Origin: Alphaproteobacteria bacterium
Lineage (GTDB): Bacteria > Pseudomonadota > Alphaproteobacteria > Geminicoccales > Geminicoccaceae
Reading direction: 5' to 3'
Assembly: GCA_030431615.1 (NCBI GenBank)
Contig: JAUIID010000026.1
Coordinates: 1 to 37,343 of the forward strand
Length of the DNA: 37,343 nucleotides
Both the position numbers and the translations under genes were made by a program. Under the pieces are notes generated by a model, which did no database searches, was not told the origin of the DNA, and saw nothing but the letters and a program-made list of their open reading frames with translations. Below are positions 1-7,765 of the stretch, piece by piece; within the stretch, counting starts at the first letter, position 1; each line of letters begins with the position of its first letter.

Positions 1-1
1 C

Positions 2-199
2 CAGGCCTTCTACGCGCCGCCCTTCCTCGACATGCACAACCGCATGAAGGAATGCCTCGTCATGCTCGGCCGGCTCGACCGGGCGGTGGTCCGGCCGCCG
101 CTCATGAAGCTCGGCGAGGCCGAGCTCGACCGGCTGCGCAAGGCGCTGGACGCGGCCGGACTCGGCCGGTCGGGCGCCTTCGCCGCCGCTGCCGAATAA
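2..199 (+). CDS. DapA/N-acetylneuraminate lyase family protein, C-terminal fragment
   Basis: This is the 3' end of a gene that begins before the window; about 65 codons remain, ending with TAA at 197-199. The visible text includes YAPPFLDMHNRMKE followed by a helical tail (MLGRLDRAVVRPPLMKL). This pattern is typical of the C-terminal helical part of dihydrodipicolinate synthase/N-acetylneuraminate lyase family class I aldolases, which cleave or condense pyruvate-type substrates through a Schiff-base lysine. The catalytic Lys and Tyr lie upstream and cannot be checked. Such genes are often found with TRAP transporters and CoA-transferases in sugar-acid or hydroxy-acid catabolic clusters, which fits the neighbours here. 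The family is fairly secure; the substrate is unknown. Open from the left edge in frame 2. Confidence 0.75.
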   Translation, partial: QAFYAPPFLDMHNRMKECLVMLGRLDRAVVRPPLMKLGEAELDRLRKALDAAGLGRSGAFAAAAE

Positions 200-268
200 C
201 CGAACCCAACGACGCGGCGGGCGGCCATCGTTGTCGCCTGCCGCGCCCTTCTCACCGGGTGGGACGCG

Positions 269-1468
269 ATGCTCGATCTCCTGGACGGCGTGCGCGTCGT
301 CAGCTTCAACCACTTCCTGCTCGGCCCGGTCGGCATGCAGATCCTGGGTGATCTCGGCGCCGACGTGATCGCCGTGGAGCCCATCGAGGGCGCCTTCCAG
401 CGGCGCTTCGCCGGCGGCGGCACCTGGGTCGACGGCCAGTCCTCCCTCTACCTCACCGGCAACCGCAACAAGCGCAATCTCGCCGTCGACCTCAAGTCGG
501 AGGCGGGCCGCGCCGTGGTCCTGCGTCTCGCCGAAAAGGCCGACGTGGTCAGCGAGAACTTCCGCCCCGGGGTCATGGAGAAGCTCGGCCTCGGCTACGA
601 AGCGCTCAAGGAGAAGAACCTGGGCCTCGTCTACGCCGCCGCCTCCGGCTATGGCGCCGACGGCCCCTACGCCAGGCGGCCGGGTCAGGACATGCTGATC
701 CAGGCCATCTCCGGCCTCGCCAAGATCACGGGCGAGGCCTCGACGGGCCCCCGGACGGTCGGCGTCTCGGCTGCCGACCACCATGGTGCGGTGCTCCTCG
801 CTCTCGGTGTCGTCGCCGCCCTTTTCCGGCGCGGCCGCACCGGCAAGGGCTGCCGCGTCGACGTCAATCTCCTCTCAGCCGCCATCGACCTGCAGATGGA
901 ATCCTTCGTCTGCTATCTCAACGCCACGAAGAAGCACGACGTCACGGCCCCGCACCGGGTGGGCGGCTGGTACTACACCGCGCCCTACGGCATCTATCCG
1001 GTCAAGGGCGACCACGTCGCCATCTCGCTCACCACCATGAAGGCCCTAGGCGCGGCCCTCGATTCGCCCGAGCTCGCTGCCGTTCCCGAGGAGGAAGCGG
1101 CGGCGCGCGGCGACGAGATCGTGGCGGCGCTGAACCGCATCCTGCCGACGCGAACCTTCGCCGAGTGGCAGCCGCGGCTCGAGGAGCACGACATCTGGCA
1201 CGCCAAGGTCAACGACTACGACGAGGTTCAAAAGGACCCGCAGGTCCTGCACAACGAGAGCTTCCTCACCGTCGAAGGTGCGACCGGGGCACCCATCAAG
1301 GTGGTCAACCACGCCATCCGCTATGACGGCGCCGCCGCATCGGTGACCCTGCCGCCGCAGCCGCTCGGGGCCCAGACCCGCGATATCCTGGCCGAGGTCG
1401 GCTATGCCGCGGCCGAGATCGAGGAGCTGATCGCGAGCGGCGCCGTCCGCGCCGCCGAGCCGCGTTGA
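269..1468 (+). CDS. CaiB/BaiF family (class III) CoA-transferase
   Basis: A 399-residue protein of normal family length that should move CoA between an acyl-CoA donor and a carboxylic acid through an aspartyl-CoA thioester. It opens with LDGVRVVSFNHFLLGPVG and LGDLGADVIAVEP, the classical N-terminal signature of the family. It then has NRNKRNLAVDLKS, VVSENFRPGVMEKLGLGY and YAAASGYGADGPYARRPGQD. The Asp in PGQD, near residue 141, is in the position of the catalytic aspartate. The start ATG at 269 follows a GGGTGGGA purine run. The stop overlaps the next gene by 4 nt (TTGA), so the two are probably translationally coupled. Together with the TRAP transporter and MaoC gene downstream it suggests uptake and CoA activation of an organic acid. 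Substrate is not inferable. Confidence 0.9.
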   Translation: MLDLLDGVRVVSFNHFLLGPVGMQILGDLGADVIAVEPIEGAFQRRFAGGGTWVDGQSSLYLTGNRNKRNLAVDLKSEAGRAVVLRLAEKADVVSENFRPGVMEKLGLGYEALKEKNLGLVYAAASGYGADGPYARRPGQDMLIQAISGLAKITGEASTGPRTVGVSAADHHGAVLLALGVVAALFRRGRTGKGCRVDVNLLSAAIDLQMESFVCYLNATKKHDVTAPHRVGGWYYTAPYGIYPVKGDHVAISLTTMKALGAALDSPELAAVPEEEAAARGDEIVAALNRILPTRTFAEWQPRLEEHDIWHAKVNDYDEVQKDPQVLHNESFLTVEGATGAPIKVVNHAIRYDGAAASVTLPPQPLGAQTRDILAEVGYAAAEIEELIASGAVRAAEPR

Positions 1469-2274
1469 TCGCCGATCTCGACATCGATCTGGACGGCCGG
1501 CGCCTCGCGGCGCGCCGCATCGGCGACTGGGGGCCGGAGGAGCCCGTGCTGGTCTTCCTCCACGAGGGCCTCGGCAGCATCACGATGTGGCGCGACTTCC
1601 CCGAGGCGCTCGCCGCCCGTACCGGCCTGCCGGCGCTCGTCTACGACCGCTTCGGCTACGGCCGCTCCGACCCCGCCCCGCAGCCCCGGCCGCGGGACTT
1701 CCTCGGCAAGGAGGCGAGGGGCGTGCTGCCGGCGGTCCTCGCCGAGACGCGCGTGGGCCGCCCCCTCCTCGTCGGCCACAGCGACGGCGGCACGATCGCC
1801 CTCATGTTCGCCGCCGCCTTCCCGGAGCGGCCCGCGGCCTGCATCACCCTTGCGGCCCACGTCGTCCTCGAGGCGCAGACCAAGGCCGGCCTCGGTGCCC
1901 TCGCCGAGCGCTGGCAGGACGATGCCGAGTTCCGCCGCCGCCTCGCCAGGCACCATCAGTCGGTCGATGCCCTGGTCAAGGGCTGGCTCGACGTCTGGCT
2001 CGGCCACGTGCCCACCGGCTGGAACATGCTGGACGACCTCGCCCGCATCACCTGTCCGGTCCTCGCCATCCAGGGCGAGCTCGACGAGCACGGCACGCTG
2101 GCCCAGCTCGACGAGATCACCAGTCGCGTCGCCGGCCCGGCCGAAGCCGCCATCCTGCCCGGCTGCGGGCACGTCCCGCACCTCGAGCAGCCGGAAGAGG
2201 TGCTCGACCGGATCGCGGGTTTCATCGCGAATCGGTTGGGATCGGCGACAGTCGCGGCCAGTGACGCAAGCTAG
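1465..2274 (+). CDS. alpha/beta-fold hydrolase
   Basis: A 269-residue alpha/beta hydrolase. The strand and oxyanion region reads VLVFLHEGLGSITMWRDFP. The nucleophile elbow is GHSDGG (the usual G-x-S-x-G) near residue 108, an acid loop lies near LAIQGELDEHGT, and the catalytic His is in GCGHVPHLEQPEEV near the C terminus. The GELDEHGT loop matches the usual G-x-x-D-x-x-x form. It starts with TTG at 1465, overlapping the stop of the CoA-transferase gene. There is no ATG in frame near the N terminus, and the homologous region begins almost at once, so the TTG start is likely. Its role may be hydrolysis of an ester, lactone or C-C bond in the same catabolic pathway; this is inferred from context only. 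No signal peptide, so cytoplasmic. Confidence 0.85.
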   Translation: MIADLDIDLDGRRLAARRIGDWGPEEPVLVFLHEGLGSITMWRDFPEALAARTGLPALVYDRFGYGRSDPAPQPRPRDFLGKEARGVLPAVLAETRVGRPLLVGHSDGGTIALMFAAAFPERPAACITLAAHVVLEAQTKAGLGALAERWQDDAEFRRRLARHHQSVDALVKGWLDVWLGHVPTGWNMLDDLARITCPVLAIQGELDEHGTLAQLDEITSRVAGPAEAAILPGCGHVPHLEQPEEVLDRIAGFIANRLGSATVAASDAS

Positions 2275-2490
2275 ACCGCGAGCTCCAGGATATCATCGCC
2301 TGAACCGGTAGCGAGAAGTCGCGTGGATCAAGCGCCGGTTAACCGCGTTATAATTGCGCTGATTTTTGTTTATCGCCAACGCAACCAGTATATGGCTCGA
2401 GTGTGGCGTGTTCGATCATTATCGATTGACAAATCGGGGTCAGGGTGCAACGGCGTATGCTAAGGTCTCATTAAACAAGGGGAGGTCCCG

Positions 2491-4002
2491 ATGCCGAGCT
2501 TGACTGGCATGTGGGCAAGAGATCGGGTTGCCTCGGCTCCCCGTGGCGCGCCTCGTCGCCGTTCCCTGCTCCGACATTGCCTGATCTGCGGCCTTGCTGC
2601 CGTGCTCACGATCTTCAGCGAACCATCGCCGGGCGCCGCGCAAGGCCTTTCGAGCCTGCAGGAGACCCTGAGAAAGCCGGGGACCAGCCTGCAGACCCCT
2701 GCCTACAAGACGACTCTGCAATACGTCATTCAGTTCTACCCCTTGTGGTTCACGTACTATCAGTCGGTCATCGGGTCCGTGAACCGCCTGATTGGTCCGA
2801 ACAGAATCTCGCCGATCTACAAGAGTGTCGTCGCGATCAATGACGACACGCTCTATGCCAGCACCTTTGTCGATGTCGCGGCGCAGCCGGTGATCCTGAC
2901 GATCCCGAGCACCACGGCGACCTACTCGATCCTCACGCTGGACCCCTACGGCAACATCTTCGACTCGGGCATTCCGGCGGCAACCCCGGGCACTTTTGGC
3001 CTTACCGGACCCGGCTTCACCGGCACGCTGCCGCAGGGGGTCACGCCGATCGCCTTGCCGCTCGACTTCCAGATGCTGATCTTCCGGGCGGACAAGTACT
3101 CCGTCACCAACGAGGACGAGACCGACGAGGCGGAACAGTTCCGCCGGTCGCTCACCATGCAGACGCTCTGCCGCTACCTCGATGAGCCCTGTCCCGACGG
3201 GCCGCCCAACGACCGCGGCGGTGACGCCACACTCATCCTGCCGGAAGCGGCATTCAGCGTGCCGTTCAAGCGGACCGCCGACTTCCTGGCCAGGCGGACC
3301 CCGATGGCGTTTCTCCGGCAACTGCAGGTGGCCGTCGCCTCCTCCAACACGCCGCCGCTGACGCCGGAGGAAAAGGCACTGTCGGACACGTTCGACACCC
3401 TCTTCCAGGGCGGCCATGGCGGCGTGAATGGTATCGGGTTCCGGGCGGGTGCCCGGGACGCGCACCAGATGATCGTGGACAACTACCTCGACAACACGAA
3501 CCAGACCAACTGGATCAACTTCACCAATATCGGCGAGTGGGGGGACGAGGTCCTCGATCGCGCGTCGATCACCGAGTACATCCAGTATGGCAACGGGTTC
3601 GCCACGGCTGCCTACTTCCATGCCTTCGAGGACGGCGCGGGCGACCCGCTCAACGGGGCGAGGCGGGCCACCTACGTCCTGACCTTTCCCAACGGGCAGA
3701 TTCCCGATGCGAAGCGCTTCTGGTCAGTCACCGCGTACACGCCGGTCGACATCGAGCTCGTCCGCAACTCGCTCGGAAAGTACCTGGTAGCCAGCTACAC
3801 GCCGGGGCTGCAGTTCAACCAGGATGGCTCGCTGTCGATCTACATGTCCCGCTCGCGTCCCGTCGGCGTGCCGGCGGCCAACTGGCTTCCGGTGCCAGAC
3901 GGACAGTTCAACATCATGATCCGCGTCTATGGTCCGGCGGGAGATGTCGCTGCCGGCACCTATATCCCACCGGCGATCCAGAAGGCCGGCAGGAGGCGCT
4001 AG
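2491..4002 (+). CDS. secreted DUF1254/DUF1214-domain protein
   Basis: A 503-residue protein with an N-terminal export signal: an Arg-rich stretch near residues 14-27, a hydrophobic core (CLICGLAAVLTIF) at about 30-43, and a likely cleavage after GAA near 50. The first half matches the DUF1254 pattern (IGPNRISPIYKSVVAINDDT followed by LYASTFVDVAAQPV and TYSILTLDPYGNIFDS). The C-terminal ~110 residues match DUF1214 (FWSVTAYTPVDIELVRN, YMSRSRPVGVPAANWLP, IMIRVYGP). These families are widespread in the periplasm but have no settled biochemical function. The gene stands alone, with a strong Shine-Dalgarno GGGGAGG at 2479-2485. Upstream 2275-2490 is AT-richer than its surroundings and probably carries the promoter, although no standard -35/-10 pair is clear. 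Family call is firm; function unknown. Confidence 0.88.
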   Translation: MPSLTGMWARDRVASAPRGAPRRRSLLRHCLICGLAAVLTIFSEPSPGAAQGLSSLQETLRKPGTSLQTPAYKTTLQYVIQFYPLWFTYYQSVIGSVNRLIGPNRISPIYKSVVAINDDTLYASTFVDVAAQPVILTIPSTTATYSILTLDPYGNIFDSGIPAATPGTFGLTGPGFTGTLPQGVTPIALPLDFQMLIFRADKYSVTNEDETDEAEQFRRSLTMQTLCRYLDEPCPDGPPNDRGGDATLILPEAAFSVPFKRTADFLARRTPMAFLRQLQVAVASSNTPPLTPEEKALSDTFDTLFQGGHGGVNGIGFRAGARDAHQMIVDNYLDNTNQTNWINFTNIGEWGDEVLDRASITEYIQYGNGFATAAYFHAFEDGAGDPLNGARRATYVLTFPNGQIPDAKRFWSVTAYTPVDIELVRNSLGKYLVASYTPGLQFNQDGSLSIYMSRSRPVGVPAANWLPVPDGQFNIMIRVYGPAGDVAAGTYIPPAIQKAGRRR

Positions 4003-4235
4003 TCGCGCGAGGACGACATCGCCCGAGCTCCGGTCCGAGGCGATCGCCGACGTCCAGCGCTCCTCGCCAATCCGCCCCGGGACTCCCCCCCTGCACTGGC
4101 CCCAGCGCCGGCCCCTGGCCGCTCTCGGTCGCGAAGCACCGCACCGGACCCTCGCCGGCGAAGCTGGAATCCAGTAGGCCTCGGCAGAGGTCCAGTTTGC
4201 CAGCCGGCATAGCGGGCAGCCAGGGAACGTCTTGA

Positions 4236-4985
4236 ATGAACAACAGAAAAATCCTCGTCACCGGCTCGGGCAGCGGGATCGGGGCGGCCATTGCCCGCCG
4301 GCTCGCCGGCGACGGTGCGCACATCATGCTGCATGCGCGGGCGAACCGGGCGGGCTGCGAGGCGGTTGCCCGTGACCTGCGCGAGCGGGGTGCCGAGGTC
4401 GCGATCCAGCTTGGCGACTTCGAGGACCCGGCGACCCCGGAAGCGCTCGTCGATGCCACGGTGGAGCGCTTCGGCGGGCTCGACGTGCTGGTGGCGAATG
4501 CCGGGTTTCCGGTGCTGGCACAGTTCGGCGAGCTGACCCGGGCCGATCTCGACCGCTGCTACGCCGTGATCCAGGCAGGCCTCTTCCAGATGGCGACCCG
4601 GGCGATGCCGCATCTGCAGCGCTCGGCCGCCGGGCGGATCGTCGCCATCTCCACCGGCAACGCGCATGTCTTCCGCCCCAACTACCCGATCTACCCGGCC
4701 TCCGGTGCGGCCAAGGCGGCAGCCGAGGTGCTGGTCCGCTGCCTCGCCGTCCAGCTCGCCCCTTTCGGGGTCACCGCCAATGGCGTCGTCCCCGGGCTGA
4801 TCGCCAAGGACGACGGCGTGCTCGGCCACCACGGGGCAGAGGAGGTGCCGGACTTCCTCGAGCACATTCCCATGGGCCGCATCGGCCGCCCGGACGAGGT
4901 CGCGGCCATGGTAGCCTTCCTCTGCTCGCCGGATGCCGGCTACGTCACCGGCCAGATCATTCACGTGAACGGCGGCCTGGTCTGA
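4236..4985 (+). CDS. short-chain dehydrogenase/reductase (SDR), atypical active site
   Basis: A 249-residue classical-length SDR, predicted to be NAD(P)-dependent. The Rossmann motif TGSGSGIG lies at residues 9-16, a VANAG motif follows the FGGLDVL strand, and the end reads [14 protein letters not shown] as in 3-oxoacyl-ACP-reductase-like enzymes. The catalytic region is unusual. The lysine that aligns with the family ([17 protein letters not shown]) is preceded by YPASGAA, so the residue four before it is Ser, and the nearest Tyr is seven before it instead of four. Either three residues are inserted or the Tyr has been replaced. A candidate catalytic Ser is present in IVAISTGN. Start ATG at 4236 has only a weak purine run (GGGA) upstream. 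It lies between the DUF1254 gene and the TRAP operon; substrate unknown. Confidence 0.88.
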   Translation: MNNRKILVTGSGSGIGAAIARRLAGDGAHIMLHARANRAGCEAVARDLRERGAEVAIQLGDFEDPATPEALVDATVERFGGLDVLVANAGFPVLAQFGELTRADLDRCYAVIQAGLFQMATRAMPHLQRSAAGRIVAISTGNAHVFRPNYPIYPASGAAKAAAEVLVRCLAVQLAPFGVTANGVVPGLIAKDDGVLGHHGAEEVPDFLEHIPMGRIGRPDEVAAMVAFLCSPDAGYVTGQIIHVNGGLV

Positions 4986-5092
4986 GGTCCGACGAAACGT
5001 CTTTATTTCCGGGCTGCCCTGTGGCAAGCTGACCTCCAAGTAAGTAAGTGGTTGGCCATGCAGGCAAAACGCCATCAGGGAGGCAAGCGGCA

Positions 5093-6082
5093 ATGAGCTT
5101 TCACGCGAGGATCATGGGTGCGGCGCTGGCTGGCGCCACGCTGGCATGCGCCACGGCCGCCTCAGCCGAGACCCTGCGGCTCGGGCACGACCAGCCGGAG
5201 GCGCACGGCTATCAGGAGGTCGGTGTCCACCTCGACAAGCGGCTCAAGGAAGAGCTGGGCGACGACTGGGCCGTGACCATCTTCCCGGGTGCCCAGCTCG
5301 GCAACGAGATGGCGATGCTCGACAGCGTCATCGCCGGCAATCTCGACATGTCGATCGCGGCCTCGGCCAACGCCTCGACCTTCATCCCCGAGCTCGGGCT
5401 CTTCAGCGTCAGCTACGTGTTCGACGATGTCGACCACTTCCGCCGCGTGCTGAACGACGCCGAGTTCAATGCGATGATCGACGAGATCATCGCGTCGAAG
5501 GAGCTCGGCATCAAGCGCCTCGCCACCTTCACCGCCGGCGTGCGCAACGTCTACAACCGCGACAAGCCGATCACCTCGCTCGACGACCTCGACAGCATGA
5601 AGATGCGGGTCATGGCCTCGCCGGTCGAATCCAAGGTCTGGGGCGAGCTCGGCACCCTGCCGGTCGCGATCCCCTTCGGCGACGTCTACACCGGCATGCA
5701 GACCGGCCTCGTCCAGGCCGCCGAGAACGCGGCCGCGGTCTATGCCTCGAACAAGCACTACGAGGTGGCACCCTACTACTCGCTGACCGGCCACCAGTGG
5801 CTGATGGCCAATCTCTACATCAGCCAGGAGGTCTTCGACGGCCTGACGCCGGAGGCGCAGGCGGCACTGGTCGAGGTCGGTGCCGAGCTCACCGACCACA
5901 TCATCGACTACGTGGTCGCGAGCGATGCCGCGTTCGTCGAGAAGATGCAGGCCGAGTACGGCGTGCAGGTGAACGAGGTGGACACGGGCCCCTTCGTCGA
6001 GCGCCTGTCCGCCACCCAGGACGAGGTGGCGGCCGAGCTCGGCGTCGAGAACGTGCTCGCCCGGATCCGCGAGCTGAAATAG
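5093..6082 (+). CDS. TRAP transporter substrate-binding protein, DctP type (copy 1)
   Basis: A 329-residue periplasmic binding protein of a tripartite ATP-independent transporter. I chose the ATG at 5093 instead of the GTG at 5048. It has GGGAGG at 5078-5083 and begins directly with a signal peptide (MSFHARIMGAALAGATLA, cleavage about ATAASA-E). The mature part has RLGHDQPEAHGYQ, IFPGAQLGNE, the conserved ligand-pocket segment MRVMASPVESKVWGELG, and FGDVYTGMQTGLVQAAEN, all characteristic of DctP. It delivers an organic acid or related solute to DctQ/DctM. The next gene encodes a paralogue 52 nt downstream, and one 113-nt tract is nearly identical between the two. The ligand cannot be read: no family member with a known ligand is recognised here. 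Confidence 0.92.
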   Translation: MSFHARIMGAALAGATLACATAASAETLRLGHDQPEAHGYQEVGVHLDKRLKEELGDDWAVTIFPGAQLGNEMAMLDSVIAGNLDMSIAASANASTFIPELGLFSVSYVFDDVDHFRRVLNDAEFNAMIDEIIASKELGIKRLATFTAGVRNVYNRDKPITSLDDLDSMKMRVMASPVESKVWGELGTLPVAIPFGDVYTGMQTGLVQAAENAAAVYASNKHYEVAPYYSLTGHQWLMANLYISQEVFDGLTPEAQAALVEVGAELTDHIIDYVVASDAAFVEKMQAEYGVQVNEVDTGPFVERLSATQDEVAAELGVENVLARIRELK

Positions 6083-6094
6083 GCGAGAAACCCA

Positions 6095-6121
6095 GGGCGG
6101 GTTCCGGTCCGGGGCCCGCCC
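6095..6121 (+). promoter_or_regulatory. intercistronic stem-loop between the two dctP genes
   Basis: GGGCGGG at 6095-6101 is complementary to CCCGCCC at 6115-6121, with a 13-nt loop. The next gene's AAGGAGG ribosome site begins 1 nt after the 3' arm. There is no T run, so this is more likely an mRNA stability or translation-modulating hairpin than a terminator. Confidence 0.5.
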
Positions 6122-6134
6122 CAAGGAGGACACG

Positions 6135-7139
6135 ATGCAGAATGCCACGATGAGGGGCGCGCTCGGGGTAACGGCGACCGCCATGGCGCTGGTCATGGGC
6201 TGGTCCGCCGATGCGCTGGCGCAGAAGGTGCTGCGGCTCGGCCACGACCAGGTGACCGCCCATACCTACCAGCACACCACCGAGTACTTCGCCGAACGGG
6301 TGAAGGAGCTGAGCAACGGCGAGCTCGAGGTGCAGATCTTTCCGGGCGCCACGCTCGGCACCGAGACGTCGATGCTGCAGGAGGTCATCTCCGGCAATCT
6401 CGACATGTCGGTCTCGACCACCGCCAACGCCTCGAGCTTCGTGCCGTCCTTCGGCATGCTCAGCGTCAGCTACCTCTTCAGCGACGGCGACCACTTCAAG
6501 CGGACGCTTCTCGACGAGGGCTTCACCGCCGAGCTCGATGCGCTGATCGAGGCCCAGGACCCGGGCTTCATCCGCGTCGCCTCGATCACCCCGGGGGCGC
6601 GCAGCGTCTACAACATCTTCGGCCCGGTCGAGGCGCTCGACGACATCGAGGGCAAGAAGATGCGGGTCATGGCCTCGCCGGTCGAATCCAAGGTCTGGGG
6701 CCAGCTCGGCACGCTGCCGGTCGCGATCCCCTTCGGCGACGTCTATACCGGCATGCAGACCGGCCTCGTCGAGGCGGCGGAGAACTCGCCCGGCTCCTAC
6801 GTGCTGAACAAGCACTACGAGGTCGCCCCCTACTTCTCGCTGACCGAGCACCAGTGGCCCGTCTCCCTGATCTTCATGGGCGACACGAGCTGGGAGGGGC
6901 TGAGCGAGGCCGAACGCGAGGTCATCCTCCAGGCCGGCCGCGACACCGCCGCCTTCGGCGTCGACGACGCCATCAACGGCGACAACGCCCTGCTCGAGGA
7001 AATGGCGAGCAAGTACGGCGTCACCGTGAACCGCCTGGATACGGCGCCCTTCGTCGACCAGCTCGCCGCCCTGCAGGACGAGACGGCCGCCGAGCTCGGC
7101 ACCGAGGCGCTCCTCGCCCGCGTCCGCGAGCTGCGCTGA
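6135..7139 (+). CDS. TRAP transporter substrate-binding protein, DctP type (copy 2)
   Basis: A 334-residue paralogue of the preceding gene product, about half identical by eye, with the same order of motifs: RLGHDQVTAHTYQ, IFPGATLGTE, KKMRVMASPVESKVWGQLG, FGDVYTGMQTGLVEAAEN and HYEVAPYFSLTEHQWP. A signal peptide covers about residues 1-30 (TATAMALVMGWSADALAQ). The start ATG follows AAGGAGG at 6123-6129, an excellent ribosome site and stronger than that of copy 1. It should bind an organic acid in the periplasm and hand it to the shared DctQM permease. Two binding proteins with one permease may widen the substrate range, or one copy may act as a sensor. A strong hairpin follows the gene at 7150-7195, as is common after highly expressed binding-protein genes. 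Confidence 0.92.
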   Translation: MQNATMRGALGVTATAMALVMGWSADALAQKVLRLGHDQVTAHTYQHTTEYFAERVKELSNGELEVQIFPGATLGTETSMLQEVISGNLDMSVSTTANASSFVPSFGMLSVSYLFSDGDHFKRTLLDEGFTAELDALIEAQDPGFIRVASITPGARSVYNIFGPVEALDDIEGKKMRVMASPVESKVWGQLGTLPVAIPFGDVYTGMQTGLVEAAENSPGSYVLNKHYEVAPYFSLTEHQWPVSLIFMGDTSWEGLSEAEREVILQAGRDTAAFGVDDAINGDNALLEEMASKYGVTVNRLDTAPFVDQLAALQDETAAELGTEALLARVRELR

Positions 7140-7149
7140 ATGACCGATA

Positions 7150-7195
7150 GAAGCCGTCGGCCGGGGCGCCGATCCATGTCCCGGCCGGCGGCTTC
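7150..7195 (+). promoter_or_regulatory. strong intra-operon stem-loop between dctP copy 2 and dctQ
   Basis: The 16-nt arm GAAGCCGTCGGCCGGG (7150-7165) pairs with CCCGGCCGGCGGCTTC (7180-7195) with one G-U pair and a 14-nt loop. There is no T tract after it, and dctQ begins at 7220. It probably protects the upstream binding-protein mRNA or attenuates transcription into the membrane-subunit genes; that role is inferred from position. Confidence 0.65.
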
Positions 7196-7219
7196 GTCGT
7201 GTCCGGCCCGGGGGCGCGC

Positions 7220-7765
7220 ATGAGCGACTCGCCCGCAGCGACCCCTGGGCCCGCCTATACGCGGCTCTGCTGGCTCAACGAGCGGATCGAGCGGGTCTTC
7301 GCGCTCGCCGCCGGAGCCTGCCTCGCCCTCTTCACTGTGGTCGTCGCCATCGACGTCGTCTACCGCCAGGTGCTGGCCCAGCCGATGATGTGGCCGTCCG
7401 AGTGGTCGGTCATGGCCTTTGTCTGGTCGGTGATGCTGGGGGCTGCCGTCTCCGCCAGCCGGCAGTCGCATTTCGTCGTCGTGCTGGTCGCCGACCGGGG
7501 GCGCGCCGGCGACCACGTGCTGCGCGCCGTCGTGGCCATTGCGGCCGTGCTCTTCTCCCTCGTGCTCGTCTATTTCGGCTGGCGCATGATGATGACCGGG
7601 ACGCGCCGCTTCACCCCGATGATGGGGTATCCCATGACCTACGTCTTCGCCGCCTTCCCGGTGGCCGGCATTGCCTTCCTCCTCTTCTCGGTCGAGCAGC
7701 TCATCGCCGCCGTGCGCCGCTACACGCCACGGCATTCGCCGCACACCGAGGTGGGCGGCGAATGA
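7220..7765 (+). CDS. TRAP transporter small permease, DctQ type
   Basis: A 181-residue membrane protein, usual for DctQ. Four hydrophobic segments are visible: FALAAGACLALFTVVVAIDVV, the WSVMAFVWSVMLGAAVSA helix, VVAIAAVLFSLVLVYFGW, and MTYVFAAFPVAGIAFLLFSV. The pattern DVVYRQVLAQPMMWPSEW and the RQSHFVVVLV segment are typical of the family. The ATG at 7220 is preferred; an in-frame GTG at 7199 would add seven residues and cannot be excluded, as both have G-rich sequence upstream. The 3' end overlaps dctM by 4 nt (ATGA), as in most TRAP operons. Acts with DctM in the inner membrane. Confidence 0.9.
   Translation: MSDSPAATPGPAYTRLCWLNERIERVFALAAGACLALFTVVVAIDVVYRQVLAQPMMWPSEWSVMAFVWSVMLGAAVSASRQSHFVVVLVADRGRAGDHVLRAVVAIAAVLFSLVLVYFGWRMMMTGTRRFTPMMGYPMTYVFAAFPVAGIAFLLFSVEQLIAAVRRYTPRHSPHTEVGGE

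Noticed and set aside
2426-2461. Promoter of the DUF1254 gene from TTGACA (2426-2431) and TATGCT (2456-2461)
   Set aside because: The spacer would be 24 bp, too long for sigma70. The gap 2275-2490 is AT-rich and surely holds a promoter, but I cannot place it.
4003-4235. Decayed gene or repeat between the DUF1254 and SDR genes
   Set aside because: The sequence (for example GAAGCTGGAATCCAG near 4158) faintly recalls common proteobacterial intergenic repeats, but there is no second copy or clear stem, so it is not supported.
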